DNA of 64,000 nucleotides from Hepsetus odoe (taxonomy: Eukaryota; Chordata; Actinopteri; Characiformes; Hepsetidae), in the NCBI GenBank assembly GCA_017165825.1, contig CM029379.1:17587028-17651027 (forward strand), in the 5' to 3' direction. How positions within the stretch are numbered: position 1 is the first letter of the stretch; every line of letters begins with the position of its first letter. Shown piece after piece: positions 1 to 10,929 of the stretch. Below the pieces are notes generated by a model. That model ran no database searches and was not told the origin of the DNA. It was given only the letters and a program-made list of their open reading frames with translations. The translations under genes and the position numbers were made by a program.

Positions 1-38
1 TATTATTATTATTATTATTAATAATAATAATAATAATA
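1..38. repeat. TTA/TAA microsatellite, palindromic
   Basis: A run of tat/tta triplets turns into a run of aat/ata triplets at about position 20, so the tract is an imperfect palindrome. The next 400 bases are A+T rich, with scattered aaataa motifs, and show no coding sequence. Confidence 0.9.
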
Positions 39-440
39 GACTTATCAGATTAGCAAACAAATTGCAAATAAGTGTAAGAACACCATAAACAAAGATAGTT
101 CAAATAAATAAAGAAGATTAACAATAATAAAGGTATAATGAACAAATGTTACAAATAAATCAAATAAATAAGATTATTTGAAAGAGCAAATAAATAAATA
201 TTAGAATAAAATAAAAGACGAAAGCACATGTCAGAAATGGATTAGTGAACGTTTTTTTAATTAATTTAAAGAGAAAAAATAAGGACAAAATGGATTAAAA
301 ATAACTAGCTTTAATAGTAAGGGTAAAGAAATGAGTTTTTAATGAAAACGGTCTCAGTTGCTGCTCATCCCCTGAAAGGTCGCACGGAGGCGCTCACCGC
401 TGGGGTCACCGCCGCACTGAAGAGAGGGATCATCATTACT

Positions 441-456
441 GATTAACTTGTGCAAC
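441..456 (+). promoter_or_regulatory. Possible HNF1 half-site and C/EBP-like site upstream of akr1d1
   Basis: GATTAAC (441-447) matches an HNF1 half-site, and it is followed directly by TTGTGCAAC (448-456), which resembles a C/EBP site. They lie about 100 bp upstream of the akr1d1 ATG. Both factors are liver regulators and 5-beta-reductase is a liver enzyme, so the placement makes sense, but short motifs like these also arise by chance. Confidence 0.35.
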
Positions 457-550
457 TGTTCAGACCTGGAGGTGGTGGGTTTCTCTGCAGAAGGGATTTG
501 TCTCTACCTCAGCAAGGGGCTCTTCCTTGTGAAAACTGCTGATCAGAAAT

Positions 551-1809
551 ATGGTGTTGACGGCTAAGAGTCACTCAGTCCCCTTGAGTGATGGGTTCAA
601 AATCCCTCTGATGGGGATTGGAACCTATGGAGATCCCAGGACGGTAAGGAGCCGTGTCAATAATACAATGAAGTTCATAATTATCCACTTAAATTGTAAA
701 TCGACAAAATCACCCAAGACGTTCAGCTACTTTCATAGTGAATCTCAGACTTTCATTGTGAATTAAATCATGTTTTTTGTGAATACAAAACATTTGATTG
801 TTCTTTTTAGACTCCTAAAGGAACAGCATATGAATCAGTAAAGTATGCCATTGATGTTGGCTACAGGCATATTGATGGTGCATTAGTGTATTTAAACGAA
901 CATGAAGTAGGCCAAGCCATCCGAGAAAAAATTGCAGATGGAACTGTCAAGAGAGAGGACGTTTTCTACTGCGGAAAGGTAATGACATTGCTTGGACACA
1001 TGCTTGGAACAAAGTGGCAAGTCCAGCAAATTAATCCTGCAGGAAAGTCCTTGTGAACATGAAGGACTCAGGACTGAAGACTGAATACCAAAATAGCACT
1101 TCAGTAAACAAACCAAGTAATTTCCTTGTTTACTGCCGCAGCTCTGGAACACTTTCCACCCTCCAGAGCTTGTAAGACCGGCACTGGAGCGAACTCTTCA
1201 AGCCCTGCAGCTGGACTATGTGGACCTCTATATCATTGAGCTGCCCATGGCTTTCAAGGTCTGACCAGAGTTTACTGCATTTCAGATAAACCCATGCAGC
1301 ATTAATGACAAAGTTACCTGTGTGTGAAATTGGCCCATTCTTTTAGCCAGGTGATACCTTCTACCCAAAAGATCAGAATGGAAAGCATGTTTACCATGAG
1401 ACCGACCTTTGCGCTACATGGGAGGTAAATCATATTTTTTTCTTTTTTTTTGGCTGTGTTGAACTGACGAACAATCATTACACTTTGTGAGACGCTTTGA
1501 CTTGCTGACAAATTACTTCTATAGCTGTCCCCGAGCAAAACGCCAAGGTCATACTAAACAAAATGCACTCTGCTCTACATTCTTTCCAAGGTCTCGATGA
1601 CCTTCGGAATGTTTTTCAGCACATTAGGTCAGGGCCTGGTGAAAGTGGAAGAAAATATTGTACTGTATCCTTTTCTCTATCTTTAGGCCTTAGAAGACTG
1701 TAAAGATGCAGGCCTGATCAAATCTCTGGGAGTGTCTAACTTCAATAAGAGGCAGCTGGAGCTAATTCTAAACAAGCCAGGTCTTAAGTACAAACCTGTA
1801 ACAAACCAG
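551..1809 (+). CDS. akr1d1: Aldo-keto reductase, 3-oxo-5-beta-steroid 4-dehydrogenase type; exons 1-5 only
   Basis: Five exons join in frame: 551-643, 811-978, 1142-1258, 1347-1424 and 1687-1809, all with AG/GT borders, giving 193 codons. The family reduces the delta-4 double bond of steroid hormones and bile-acid precursors with NADPH, in the cytosol. Exon 1 begins MVLTAKSHSVPLSDGFKIPL. Exon 2 carries the active-site Asp and Tyr (HIDGALVY) and ends with the catalytic Lys (FYCGK). Exon 3 holds DLYIIELPMAFK, with Glu where most aldo-keto reductases have His; this Glu is the mark of the 5-beta-reductase branch. Exon 5 ends at KPVTNQ before a good donor (gtaaac). The family normally has about 326 residues and nine exons; the part starting near VECHP is not visible between here and 20 kb. 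The gene may be truncated, or its 3' exons may have moved. Exons 1-5 have no stops or frameshifts. Confidence 0.85.
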
Positions 1810-1852
1810 GTAAACTTTAATGATGTGGCACGCAAACTTACAACTGTCATTT

Positions 1853-1854
<2 letters not shown>

Positions 1855-1884
<30 letters not shown>
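1855..1884. repeat. (TA)n microsatellite
   Basis: About 15 TA units lie immediately before the end of a Tc1-like inverted-repeat element. TA is the target dinucleotide of Tc1/mariner insertion, so the tract may have been the landing site. Confidence 0.9.
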
Positions 1885-1886
<2 letters not shown>

Positions 1887-1887
<1 letters not shown>

Positions 1888-2345
1888 AGTACTGTGCAAA
1901 AGTTTTAGGCAGGTGTGGAAAAAATGCTGTAAACAAAGAATGCTTTCAGAAATGGAAGTGTTAATCATTTATTTTCATCAATCAACAAAATGCAGTGAAT
2001 GAACAAAAGAGAAATCTAAATCAAATCAGTGTTTGGTGTGACCGTCCCTTGCCTTCAAAACAGCATCAATTCTTCTAGGTACACTTGCACACAGTTTTTG
2101 AAGGAACTCGGCTGGTAGGTTGTTCCAAACATCTTGGAGAACTAACCACAGATCTTCTGTGGATGTAGGCTTCCTCACATCCTTCTGTCTCTTCATGTAA
2201 TCCAGACACACTGGATGATGTTGAGATCAGGGCTCTGTGGGGGCCAGAAGAACTGATGCTGGTTTGAAGGCAAAAGGTAGTAACACCAAATATTGTTTTG
2301 ATTCTTTTGTTCGCTCACTTTGCATTTTCACAAGGTTCCTATCAG
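1887..2345. mobile_element. Tc1/mariner-like non-autonomous element with long inverted repeats
   Basis: The left end begins cagtactgtgcaaaagttt, a terminal sequence I recognise from fish Tc1-like elements. Near the left arm, 1990-2060 contains gtttggtgtgacc and ccttgccttcaaa. The stretch 2262-2335 matches this arm in reverse complement (tttgaaggcaaaaggtagta, then caccaaatattg), so the element has long inverted repeats with a central unit of about 200 bp. No transposase frame is present. The right terminus is degraded and its end is approximate. Confidence 0.7.
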
Positions 2346-3404
2346 TATTTAAATATTTTCTGTGCAAACATCAATTTCATATTTACACACTTAATGTCAT
2401 TGAACATTTAACTTATGAATATGTGCATAATATTATTACAAATTGTGTTAAAAACTGTTGGAGCAGTGACATCAATTAATTAGTTTTTTGCTATGCGCTG
2501 ATCATATTACCTTGTTTTTACATCTAGATATGTTAAAATATCTAGAACATTTTGTATTTGTATTTTAAGTTAGCAAAAAAATTGAACATAAAGTAATCTT
2601 AAGTAAATGACAATTAATACATTTGGTTGCATATCCCTTGCTTGCAGTAAATGCATAAAGCCTACAACTCACTTGATAAAATAGTTGGTTTCTTCTTTGG
2701 TAACGGTTAATTAGGCTTTTACTAAAGCATCTATCAGTTGTTGTTGTTTCTGGGTGGCTCTCTCTTCAATCTCCTTTTCAGAAGATTGATTGCATGTTCA
2801 GTTGGGTTAAGATCTGGTGTCTGACAGTAAAATAACATACCACTTTTTCCCCATGATGAAGTTTTACTGCCTTCTGATTAGTTTGGATGCATTTCTCTGT
2901 AAATTGGCAGACAAAATGTTTCTGTGCGCTCCAGAATTCAATCAGTCCTGTAGGGAAGCTCATGTATTTCCTGAAGGGAAAGGCTGCCCTCTGCTCAGCT
3001 CAATCCACTGCCAGTGTTACCTGTACACCAGAACAGATAGTCCACCTCCTGAGTCCAGTGTTCTCTTGATGAGGTCAGCCATCTCATTTTTGATACAGAA
3101 TCTAATTGATACCACTTCTACTAATCACAGACTTTACTGTCCTAATTGGTTAAATCTGTTTACCCTGTTTCATGTATAATATTAGACATCTTTTAGTTTT
3201 TTCCATTACCTCAGTCACCTTTGCCTTGCAAGGTGATCAGACCCAGATTCTGTAAACATGCTTTGTGGCAGCAAAAGTTGCATAAAATGCTTTATAAATA
3301 AAACTTTGACTTCACTTAAAATGCAAATAAAAAATGTAAATCTAAATGTGTTGGTTTAGTTGTGTAAATTTTACTTTGAATTTGACCTCAAATGAAAATT
3401 ATAT
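2346..3404. other. AT-rich stretch with probable transposon debris, no gene
   Basis: No exon of akr1d1 or any other gene is recognisable. The sequence from about 2620 to 3080 reads like old DNA-transposon sequence, but I found no defined ends. Confidence 0.4.
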
Positions 3405-3540
3405 TCCATTCATTCATTCATTTTCTGCCGCTTGTCCCAAACGGGGTCGCGGAGGAGTGCTGGCATCCAACCCAGCGCACACAGGGCGAGGACAGGGGAC
3501 GCACCCTGGACAGGTCACCAGCCCATCGCAGGGAGGAGCA
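3405..3540 (+). repeat. Dispersed repeat (ttctgccgcttgtcccaaac family)
   Basis: This block contains ttctgccgcttgtccc, ggggtcgcgg and cgcaccctggacaggtcacc. The same block occurs in the opposite orientation at 24985-25122. The pattern resembles the common fish repeat found near LINE 3' ends. The overlapping open frames here come from its high GC content. Confidence 0.75.
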
Positions 3541-3656
3541 GGACGGGGACAGCACCTTGCTCAAGGGTACCTCAGGGCAACCCATTGGGAAGGGGTTCAA
3601 ACCCCCTATCCTCCGATCATGTGGCCGACGCCCTAACCACTAGGCCACCACTGCCC
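3541..3656 (-). mobile_element. tRNA-derived SINE-like element, partial
   Basis: Read on the minus strand, the 5' head looks like a tRNA promoter: an A-box-like TGGCCTAGTGGTTAGGG, then GGTTTGAACCCC as the B-box region. The body has the diagnostic ctcaagggtacctcagggca. Related copies in this window are at 8110-8246, 11405-11625, 28550-28715, 35640-35865 and 37960-38136, and a head-only copy is at 42750-42850. Confidence 0.65.
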
Positions 3657-3736
3657 CGAAAGTTAAATTTTTAAGCAAAAACTTTTCCAACTTTACATCA
3701 CATAAAAATGGAAAAAAAGAGCTGTGGGATTTTGAC

Positions 3737-4183
3737 CTAAACACCATTCTCAACTGTCAGTTTACCCATTTGATGAAGAGTGAGAATTGGTTGCATAATC
3801 CCTGCAGCAATATTGAAATTCATGGTAATTGTAAATGCTAAACTAAAAGCTTTAACTGACATTATGTTTTTAACACCTATGGCTACAGATATTGGGATGG
3901 TTTGGATTAAAAATATCAGGAGATTGAAGGAAACTAGTTCAAAAGCCTTCTTTTTGGCAGCATTTACTCCACAACCTTTCCTTTCACCTGGTCCAGGTTT
4001 CTTCAGAGCTTTCAGAATGGAGAAACAAAAGAAAAGATGTACACTCATAATAATGATATACAGGAATCCAATGGCAGTGTATGGCATATTTAAAAGATTA
4101 TTACTAGACACAATGCCACATATTATTGAGTAAATCCATATCACAGCTGAAAGCATAACACGATACATCTTGGATTTGTACTT
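3737..4183 (-). pseudogene. Rhodopsin-like GPCR, C-terminal half only
   Basis: Translation from about 4183 down to 3737 gives KYKSKMYRVMLSAVIWIYS (start of TM4), then TM5 (FLYIIIMSVHLFFCFSILKA), a basic loop and TM6 (KKKAFELVSFNLLIFLIQ), and TM7 ending in IMQPILTLHQMGKL. It aligns along its length with the second half of the intact receptor at 12461-13297. Nothing upstream on the minus strand encodes TM1-3: the match stops at about 4185, next to a perfect nested inverted repeat at 4233-4410. It is best read as a truncated member of the tandem receptor family. Confidence 0.75.
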
Positions 4184-4232
4184 CCAAATTTACTAATTTA
4201 TGTATTGGTTGGTAATGACTCTCCCACCTTCC

Positions 4233-4410
4233 TATATTTTGTGTATTGGAAGATCTCATTCTGTGATGTAGAAAGTGAAAAAAACATTGCAATAAAAAAA
4301 GCATAAGATAACACTGATGGATGAAGATATCTTCAATGAAAGAAAATCAATTTCTCTTTTATTGAAGATATCTTCATCCATAGCAGATATCTTCCAATAC
4401 ACAAAATATA
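4233..4410. repeat. Nested perfect inverted repeats (foldback or MITE-like)
   Basis: The outer arms, 4233-4254 and 4389-4410, are perfect 22-bp reverse complements. The inner arms, 4318-4337 and 4361-4380, are perfect 20-bp reverse complements, and each contains the self-palindrome gaagatatcttc. The whole block could fold into a long hairpin or cruciform. It abuts the broken end of the truncated receptor. Confidence 0.85.
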
Positions 4411-6060
4411 GTCAGATCTCTTAAGCTATGCTCATCATTGACTGAGGCTCTGTGGCCACAAACAATATCAGAAAAACATACATACCTGACACTGACTTTC
4501 AGGAGTTAATCCTGGCACTGAAAAGGTTGAAAAGGAGAAGAATTTTGAGAGGTCACCCCACACATAACATGAAATTGATCCCAGACACACCTATGTTATA
4601 TCTGATGATTGTGATCTAGGAAAATATTTTACACAATATGTCATATGCAAATTGACTGAGCACACCTATCACAACACAGACACCAATATCAAATGAACAC
4701 TGTTTCTTATGTGGTCTTTCCTTGTGGTCTTTCCTTACATCATCTATTATGTTAAAACTTGTCAACACACCTGCAAAGCTGGCATTTTATGCATCTGTAT
4801 GTCATTAGTGTCAATTGTCAATATGTCAATTCAAAGTTTCTGAGCTTTCCTGCATTAGCCTACAAATATATTGATAAGCCAAGAAAATAAATGCCAAGTG
4901 CATTTCAGCACTTATTTAATTAAATAATCAGGAAACCAGCTTTAAGGTCAGTCTTTGGTCTGACCACTGTTATTCTTCAACCTGAAATCTCAAGCTTTCT
5001 TAGTCATAGTTTCTAGTTCTCCATGACATTCCAAAGCTCTTATTTGAATGCTGACTGACTCTTGTTTTGGCTGCCCCTTGTTTGGCACTAAAAGTCATTT
5101 AAGAAGCCTGGAAGTCTTTTCCTTTACAACAAATAAATGTTAATAGAGTTAACCTTTTATACCCTGATGGCGATAGGTGAACAACTCTCTTGAAGAAATG
5201 TCCACTCTTGTAAACACAAAACCATATCCATACCATACCATATTATTATTATTCCTTTTCTTTATAACACCAGATGCTAAAATCAACTAGCAAGGCCTTT
5301 GTGTGCAGCAGACATGCCTTTGTTTTATCTATTTCATTACAAGGATGTAAAGCATTCAAGACACTCAGAGAGTAAACAACATTCAGAGAACAAGGAAATA
5401 TGAAACAGCTACATATCTTTACACAATGAGAGGTCTACAAATGCAGAACTATGCAATAATATAAAGGGAATTTAATGATAATGCATTTCATGATAAACCA
5501 GGAAAGAGTCCCATGTGGCAGAAAAGCAAACGTTTCTGTGGGATCTTCCAAAGTGTTTCAAGGTCCTAGAAGATGTTTTGCTCCAGAATCCAGATAGAAG
5601 TCCTTATACTGGAGGGGAAAAAGCAGCTCAAGGAAATCAGTCCCTCAACAGAGTGCAATCCTTCCCAAATCAATTTCACTGAGTGTTTGTTTGGTAATTG
5701 TGCATCAGAACGCCACCAGACTAGAGCGGACAGAGGAAACGTCAAAGGCAATACAGCACACTTTATAAAAACTAATTTAATTCAAATTAGTTAGTTATTT
5801 CATTAGCATTATTAACAAAGACCAGCTAGGCCATAACATTCCAAGGGCATTACTCAATGTAAACAAACAAGAAGATTTAGTTCATGGTCTCTTAACTCTA
5901 CCTAGCATGCAAACATTCTCATTTACAATGAAGAAAATTGATCATAAAAAGGATCAGAATAATCTTTCATCCACTAATTCAATAAAGCATATAACAAATA
6001 TATATTGTGTGTCCATAATGCTACTTTCTGTAGTTTCTTTATCAGGCAGGATTCCTGTGC
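4411..6060. other. Intergenic, no gene seen
   Basis: AT-rich sequence with no recognisable exon or repeat family. Open frames at 5566-5794 lack similarity to anything I know. Confidence 0.5.
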
Positions 6061-6064
6061 ATAC

Positions 6065-6400
6065 ATTAAAAAACATCAGCAATGGCTGATCAAGTTAAGT
6101 AGATTCAAGAAGGTATTTGGGAGAAACACAGCCAGATAATGTTCCAAACAGACACAGCACGGGAACAATGTGTGATCAGGTGGAGAATCCGTTCAAAAAT
6201 TTAACAGGTATACCCAAAAGATGGACAACCACAAATAGTACATGCTGAAATGGCATAGTAGATTTCAGTGGCAGACTGGCTTATGGCAAAAAGAGAAATA
6301 TCCAGTCCAGATTCAATCCAGATTGAAATGTTCTCTAGTTGGTCATCCATTGGGTAAAACCGAGTTTTTGAGAGTGATGTTCCTCTTTTTTCAAGCTGGT
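6065..6400 (-). pseudogene. Rhodopsin-like GPCR remnant
   Basis: On the minus strand, MDDQLENISIWI matches the N-terminus of the intact receptor (MDDLLDSISYI). It jumps directly to SGLDISLFAISQSATEIYYA, which matches the TM2 part, so TM1 is deleted. Further down, about 6125-6185, a frame reads CCVCLEHYLAVFLPNT, matching the TM3 end CCVCLERYVAVIHPVTF. The pieces are out of register and no TM4-7 follows. This is a clearly dead copy. Confidence 0.7.
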
Positions 6401-6519
6401 TAGCATTATACAAACTCCCTTTGTGTTATATAATATGTTTACATGTATGTTTGCACAGGTTAAAATAGTTCACCATACCTATTTGTTTAAATTTCCTAGC
6501 TAAATCTAAAAAAATGAGA

Positions 6520-6547
6520 GGCTCAAGACTTTTGCAAAGTACTGTAT
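6520..6547. mobile_element. Single end of a Tc1-like element
   Basis: The sequence cttttgcaaagtactgta is close to the reverse complement of the left terminus at 1887. Only this end is evident. It lies between two broken receptor genes. Confidence 0.5.
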
Positions 6548-6663
6548 TTCCACAGCATGTCCACTCATGTCAATGTGGAATGTACAAAAAAAAACAACAA
6601 GTTTTTCAGACAGGACTTTAATGACATCACTAAATTTGTCGTGCTTTTACCAAACTGCTACAT

Positions 6664-7044
6664 TTAGAAGTATGACGATTCTTTATTTAGACTATGGTGT
6701 ACCACAGCTAGGTAACATTCAAAACACACAAAGCACTGAAATAGGGGATTGGCAGATATGGAGAAGCCAACAAAAAATCCCAAAGGCTTGTCAAAACAGA
6801 GGTTAATGAACACGGCACATAAGATATACTGTGGTGCAAAGAGGGCAAAGATGATTTCTGAAATGTACTGGCTCAGAATGAAAAGCATATCCATTCCTCC
6901 AGCCCTGCTAAACTTAAAGATCATATAGCCATAAAGGGGAATGCCAAGTGAGAAATTGATCATCTGAATGCACATAACAACCACTGGACCAAATTGACTA
7001 AACTGATAGTTAGGTGTTGAGTTTGTGAAGGTGGTGTTCATCAT
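6664..7044 (-). pseudogene. Rhodopsin-like GPCR, N-terminal half only
   Basis: The frame starts at MMNTTFTNSTPN, with N-glycosylation sequons, and runs through TM1 (IQMINFSLGIPLYGYMIFKF), TM2 (DMLFILSQYISEIIFALFAP) and TM3 (NPLFQCFVCFECYLAVVHH). It then loses similarity and stops after NKESSYF. The E-R-Y of the intact copy is E-C-Y here. TM4-7 are absent, and the break is about 100 bp from a Tc1-like terminus. The tract tactgcaag just before the ATG is kept in its relatives and may be a splice acceptor, which is why I start here and not at the first Met of the frame. Confidence 0.75.
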
Positions 7045-7102
7045 CTTGCAGTAATTCCTACAAAGTGTGGACAAAGAGAGGCAACGAATGTCAGGAGAAC
7101 TC

Positions 7103-7320
7103 TATCAGCTGGGGTGGTGGTGGTCTAGTAGTAAGGGTACTTGCCTATGGACTCAATGGCTCAAGAGGTCCCAGGTTCAAATTCCACCTCAAGCACTACC
7201 ATCACCTGAGCAAGACCTTTAACCCTGAGTTGCTCCAGGGGGACTGTCCCTGTAATTAGGACATGTAAGTCGCTCTGGATAAGAGCGTCTGCTAAATGCC
7301 ATAAATGTAAATGTAATGTA
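7103..7320 (+). mobile_element. tRNA-derived SINE, V-SINE-like, nearly complete
   Basis: The head, ggtggtctagtagtaagggt followed by aggttcaaattcc, looks like tRNA A and B boxes. The body has gagttgctccaggggg. The tail has gtcgctctggataagagcgt and ctgctaaatgcc, a domain shared by many fish SINEs, and ends in a taaatg-type simple tail. A reverse copy is at 31745-31925. Confidence 0.8.
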
Positions 7321-9990
7321 TCTTTCAAATTTAACAAGACAACATGCACTGGTTTCCTCAAACTCCAAAAAAAATGGAATTAAGGCAACATTTTATTGTA
7401 AGGGAATCACACATCCGAAACTTGTTCTTACCTTCTAGGTGCAAGATTGTTCTCTAAACATGACTGGATGTCTATTGTCATTGAGGAATCACTATCATTT
7501 ACTTCTGGCCTTAATGCAAATCTCAGGCATTTATAAGCAGATAGGTCTTCCCACAGAAACATCCTTTAACTAACAAAGTGAGCCTTTCACAAATAAAGGA
7601 AAAATAGAGACAGCAACCTTTGTTCAGTCCTTTTTTCTTTAATCAGGCTGGAAACTCAGACTGGATCTAAAAAGTTATTTCAAGTGCATAATAGTTCTAT
7701 CCTAGGTTATTTTATTAAAATTGTTACATATTATTCTATAATATTATTTTAACAAGTTATATTTTAACAATATCCACATCTAAAGCCTTACTGACTTAAT
7801 TTTGGAGTGCTGGTGGTCTAGTGGTAGGATAGTTGCCTATGGATCTACGGATCTACCAAACTATCATGCCTTTCCAACAACCATTATTTTTAGTAACTTC
7901 AAATACAAATTAAAGGAAGGTTTAATTTATTTTTCTCATTCCATTCTCATGATAAGACTCAACTGTTACACCTTATAGTCCTTTACTCCTTCATACATTA
8001 TAATGAACCAAGTCCAGAATTGAAGCAAAAATAAATAAATAAATAAATAAAAAATACAAGATTTTAAAAAATTTCTTGATTCTTATTTCATTATTAAATT
8101 TCCAAACTTAGAAATGTTGAAAGTGAAAGTCATTGTGAAACACACCACAGCACAACACAACGAAATGCAACCTCTGCGTTTCACCCATATACACACATGC
8201 AGTAGGGGGCAGCTATTGAAAGCACTCGGGGAGTACTGATGGGGATGATACCTTGCTACCTTGTTACACAATAGTTGGTAGTTGGGCCCAGGTCTAGGCC
8301 CTTAATGAGCAAACCCACAGTAACAGTTATAGAGAAAGAAAACTGCTTAGGAAACATTGAAAGAATTAAGCACTCATCTCTTTGGAGGAAAGCAAAAGAG
8401 ATGAAAGTTCATCTGCCAGTCCTCAAATAACAGTTTGGACTTTATTTTGTAGCAAGAACACTTCAGCATCCACTATGTGTCCATCAGTGCTGTAACAATG
8501 TAGTGTTGTGGGCTGGAAAACAATGCAGAGCCGAGAGCTTCATAGTGAACTATAATAACTGATAACGTGCACAGAACTCATAAACTAAACATACTGAAAA
8601 TAACATGTGTAAAAGATAACATAAGTAAACAAAGGGTAAGCACACAGAATGACCAGCGCCCTGCTCTGATTCACTGGGGCTTATAACGTCAACCCCCGAT
8701 GAGGTACACCTGGCATCCAAGGCACAGGTGTACACAATCAGAGCAGGCGTCCTCTACTGTCACTGAACCATCACAACTGCCTTATTTATGATTGTAAATT
8801 AATTGGCCAATAATGTGGTTTTGGACATTATAATAAAATTATGCTGCTGTTATGTCCATCTATATAACAAGCTAGTTGGCCAATGTAGTCTGCCATATCT
8901 GATATTAACAGTAGTCCCTAGAATTTAACTACCATGTAGGTGAGGGACTTGACACTCCACCTTAAAACACAGTCTCATATCTGCTTTTGCAACATTTCTT
9001 GCACCTACAAAAATCAACTCTTTTTTTTTTTTAAGTATTGCTGAAGCTCATCTTGCTCAGTTCTTTGTATGAGCTGTGCTTTTTTTTTTTTTTTTTAAAT
9101 GCTGATGTAGCAGTAACATTTTCATTTAAAACATTGGGACAAAACATCCTGTACAGCTTCCCTGAAGCGTGTTGCATCCAGCCTGAATACAGCTCTTTCT
9201 AAATAAAGTAAAATGGCTTTGGTGTGAAAGGAATATAAAGAAAATGAAACCTTACATTTTATGAAATCACTTGGTTTATTATGCCCATAGGATTTTTTAA
9301 AATGTACATACTTGGTTTTTTCATTTTATTCTCTTAGCAGAGTGAATTGCCTTTTCATCCATGCATCATACAAACTGCTTATCCAAACCAGGACGCAAAC
9401 ACATGCTCATGCAAACTCATAAAAAGAACCCTAGATGCTTGAAATGGGAAATTAACCCAGGATCTTCAGTAACAACTGCACCATCATGCTGGCCAAGAGT
9501 TTCCTTATTTATGTTTATATTTATAATTTATATATTAAAAATAAATCAATCAATCAATAAGTAATTTCTGTGCAGAAGCCTTGGATCACCACTCATTTCC
9601 TCGTATTTTCTTTTAAAAAGCCAGATTTTTTATCATTATTAATTGGTGAGGAATAGTTCTCCAGGCTTCCTCATATTCAGTGCAGTCACTGTACCAGACA
9701 AATTTCAGAAGATAATTTTCTTGATAATTTTCTCTGGTTAATCCACACAGTGACCCACATATGAGTCATTAAAGCAGAATAAAGCATCTAACTTATGGCA
9801 TGAAGCAGTGAAGGAACAGGTGCGGTGGTTTCAGGCCTGCATACTGGATGATGCTGAACTCTGATTGGTTGGAACACCTTATATCTTTAGACACTTTACA
9901 GCCTGGAGCAAGAAACCATTTGTTCCCATTTCCCATTTTATCTACTCACAATATGAAAGACAAAAGACAGAACCATACAGGACCCTATTT
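7321..9990. other. Intergenic with SINE fragments, no gene
   Basis: It contains a SINE head fragment (about 7803-7850), a SINE fragment (8110-8246), an aaat microsatellite near 8030-8052 and T-runs at 9021 and 9081. No exon is recognisable. Confidence 0.55.
8110..8246 (-). mobile_element. SINE-like fragment
   Basis: Contains cacaacacaacgaaatgcaa, a cacccatatacacacatgc stretch and gggggcagctattgaaagc, shared with the copies at 11405 and 28550. The tRNA-like head is missing. Confidence 0.55.
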
Positions 9991-10014
9991 ATACACTACC
10001 CTATACTCAAATAC

Positions 10015-10829
10015 ACCTTGGGAATGTTATTTTTCCATCCCTATGGAGATAAAACAACATTTGCATTAATCCTGCTAATGTCTACAGTAACAGTAATTGA
10101 TGCTGCCAAATTAAAGGGACCCTTAATCAAGACAATCTTTCTTGAAAGTAAATAGTGCCATAGGAATATTTTTAATTAAACATGCAAGTAGATTGGTTAA
10201 AACAACACTGAAGGCTTTCTTTTTCTTTTCATCCACACTCCTCTTCTTCACCAGAATTCCTGGTTCAGGCTGCCTCAGGACTTTTATGATGGAAACATAA
10301 CAGAAGATCTCCACAGCCAGAATGATGAGGTAGAGGCTTCCAACAACCTTGAACTTCATGTTTGGGTAAGTAAGCATGACAGAAACGCTGCTAAACATCA
10401 CATGTGTCCAGATGATGATCAAACACAATAACCGATATCTCAGTGGTTTGTACCTCAGAAAGATAACAGGATGAACCACGGCCAGGTACTGTTCCAAACA
10501 CACGCAGCACTGAAAAAAGCGGACGAGCAGAAATGAAGATCCGAAAAAAAAACAAAACCCGAAGGCTTGTTATAACAGAGGTCATTTCTCACTGCACACA
10601 GGACATATTGAGGTACTGAGAGGGAGAAAAGGATTTCAGAGAAACAATGGTTCACAATAAAAATAGCATCCAGTCCTCCAGTTTTAGTCAAGTAAAAGAT
10701 CACGCAGACATTTAAAGGTAGGCACAGAGAGGCGTTGACAATCTGACTGCACATAAGTAGTATTTTTCCAATATGGCTAAGCTGTTCATCTTGTAAATCC
10801 AGTGTTGCATTTTTGAAGGTAATATTCAT
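10015..10829 (-). pseudogene. Rhodopsin-like GPCR with two homopolymer frameshifts and a lost TM7
   Basis: The reading frame starts at MNITFKNATLD and covers TM1 and TM2 (FIVNHCFSEILFSLSVPQYV). A run of nine Ts near 10545 is one base too long for the frame of its relatives, and a second T-run near 10515 is again one too long. After both shifts the frame reads CCVCLEQYLAVVHPVIFLRY, then TM4 to TM6 (KKKAFSVVLTNLLACLIKN), ending at a stop near 10123. A TM7-like remnant (GPFNLAASITVTVD) follows in another frame and has its own stop. Both shifts are in homopolymers, so assembly error is possible, but the TM7 damage looks real. Confidence 0.75.
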
Positions 10830-10892
10830 CTTGCAAAATTGAACATTTCTACACAGACAACACAGTATGTAGTAGACAAACACAGTCCAAAA

Positions 10893-10912
10893 AAAAAAAA
10901 AAAAAAAAAACC
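10893..10912. repeat. A-homopolymer, 20 bp
   Basis: A run of about 20 A. On the minus strand it makes the Phe-rich N-terminus of a spurious upstream extension of the receptor pseudogene. Confidence 0.9.
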
Positions 10913-10929
10913 ACACTCAAGGTCCTTCA

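Noticed and set aside
2026..2211. Minus-strand frame resembling a protein (VLQDVWNNLPAEFLQKL)
   Set aside because: It is the interior of a Tc1-like inverted-repeat element, not a cellular gene.
3346..3674. Four overlapping open frames on both strands
   Set aside because: They come from a GC-rich dispersed repeat and a SINE; the same repeat is present elsewhere in the window.
7103..7190. tRNA-like sequence with A and B boxes
   Set aside because: The cloverleaf cannot be completed and a SINE body and tail follow, so it is a SINE head and not a tRNA gene.
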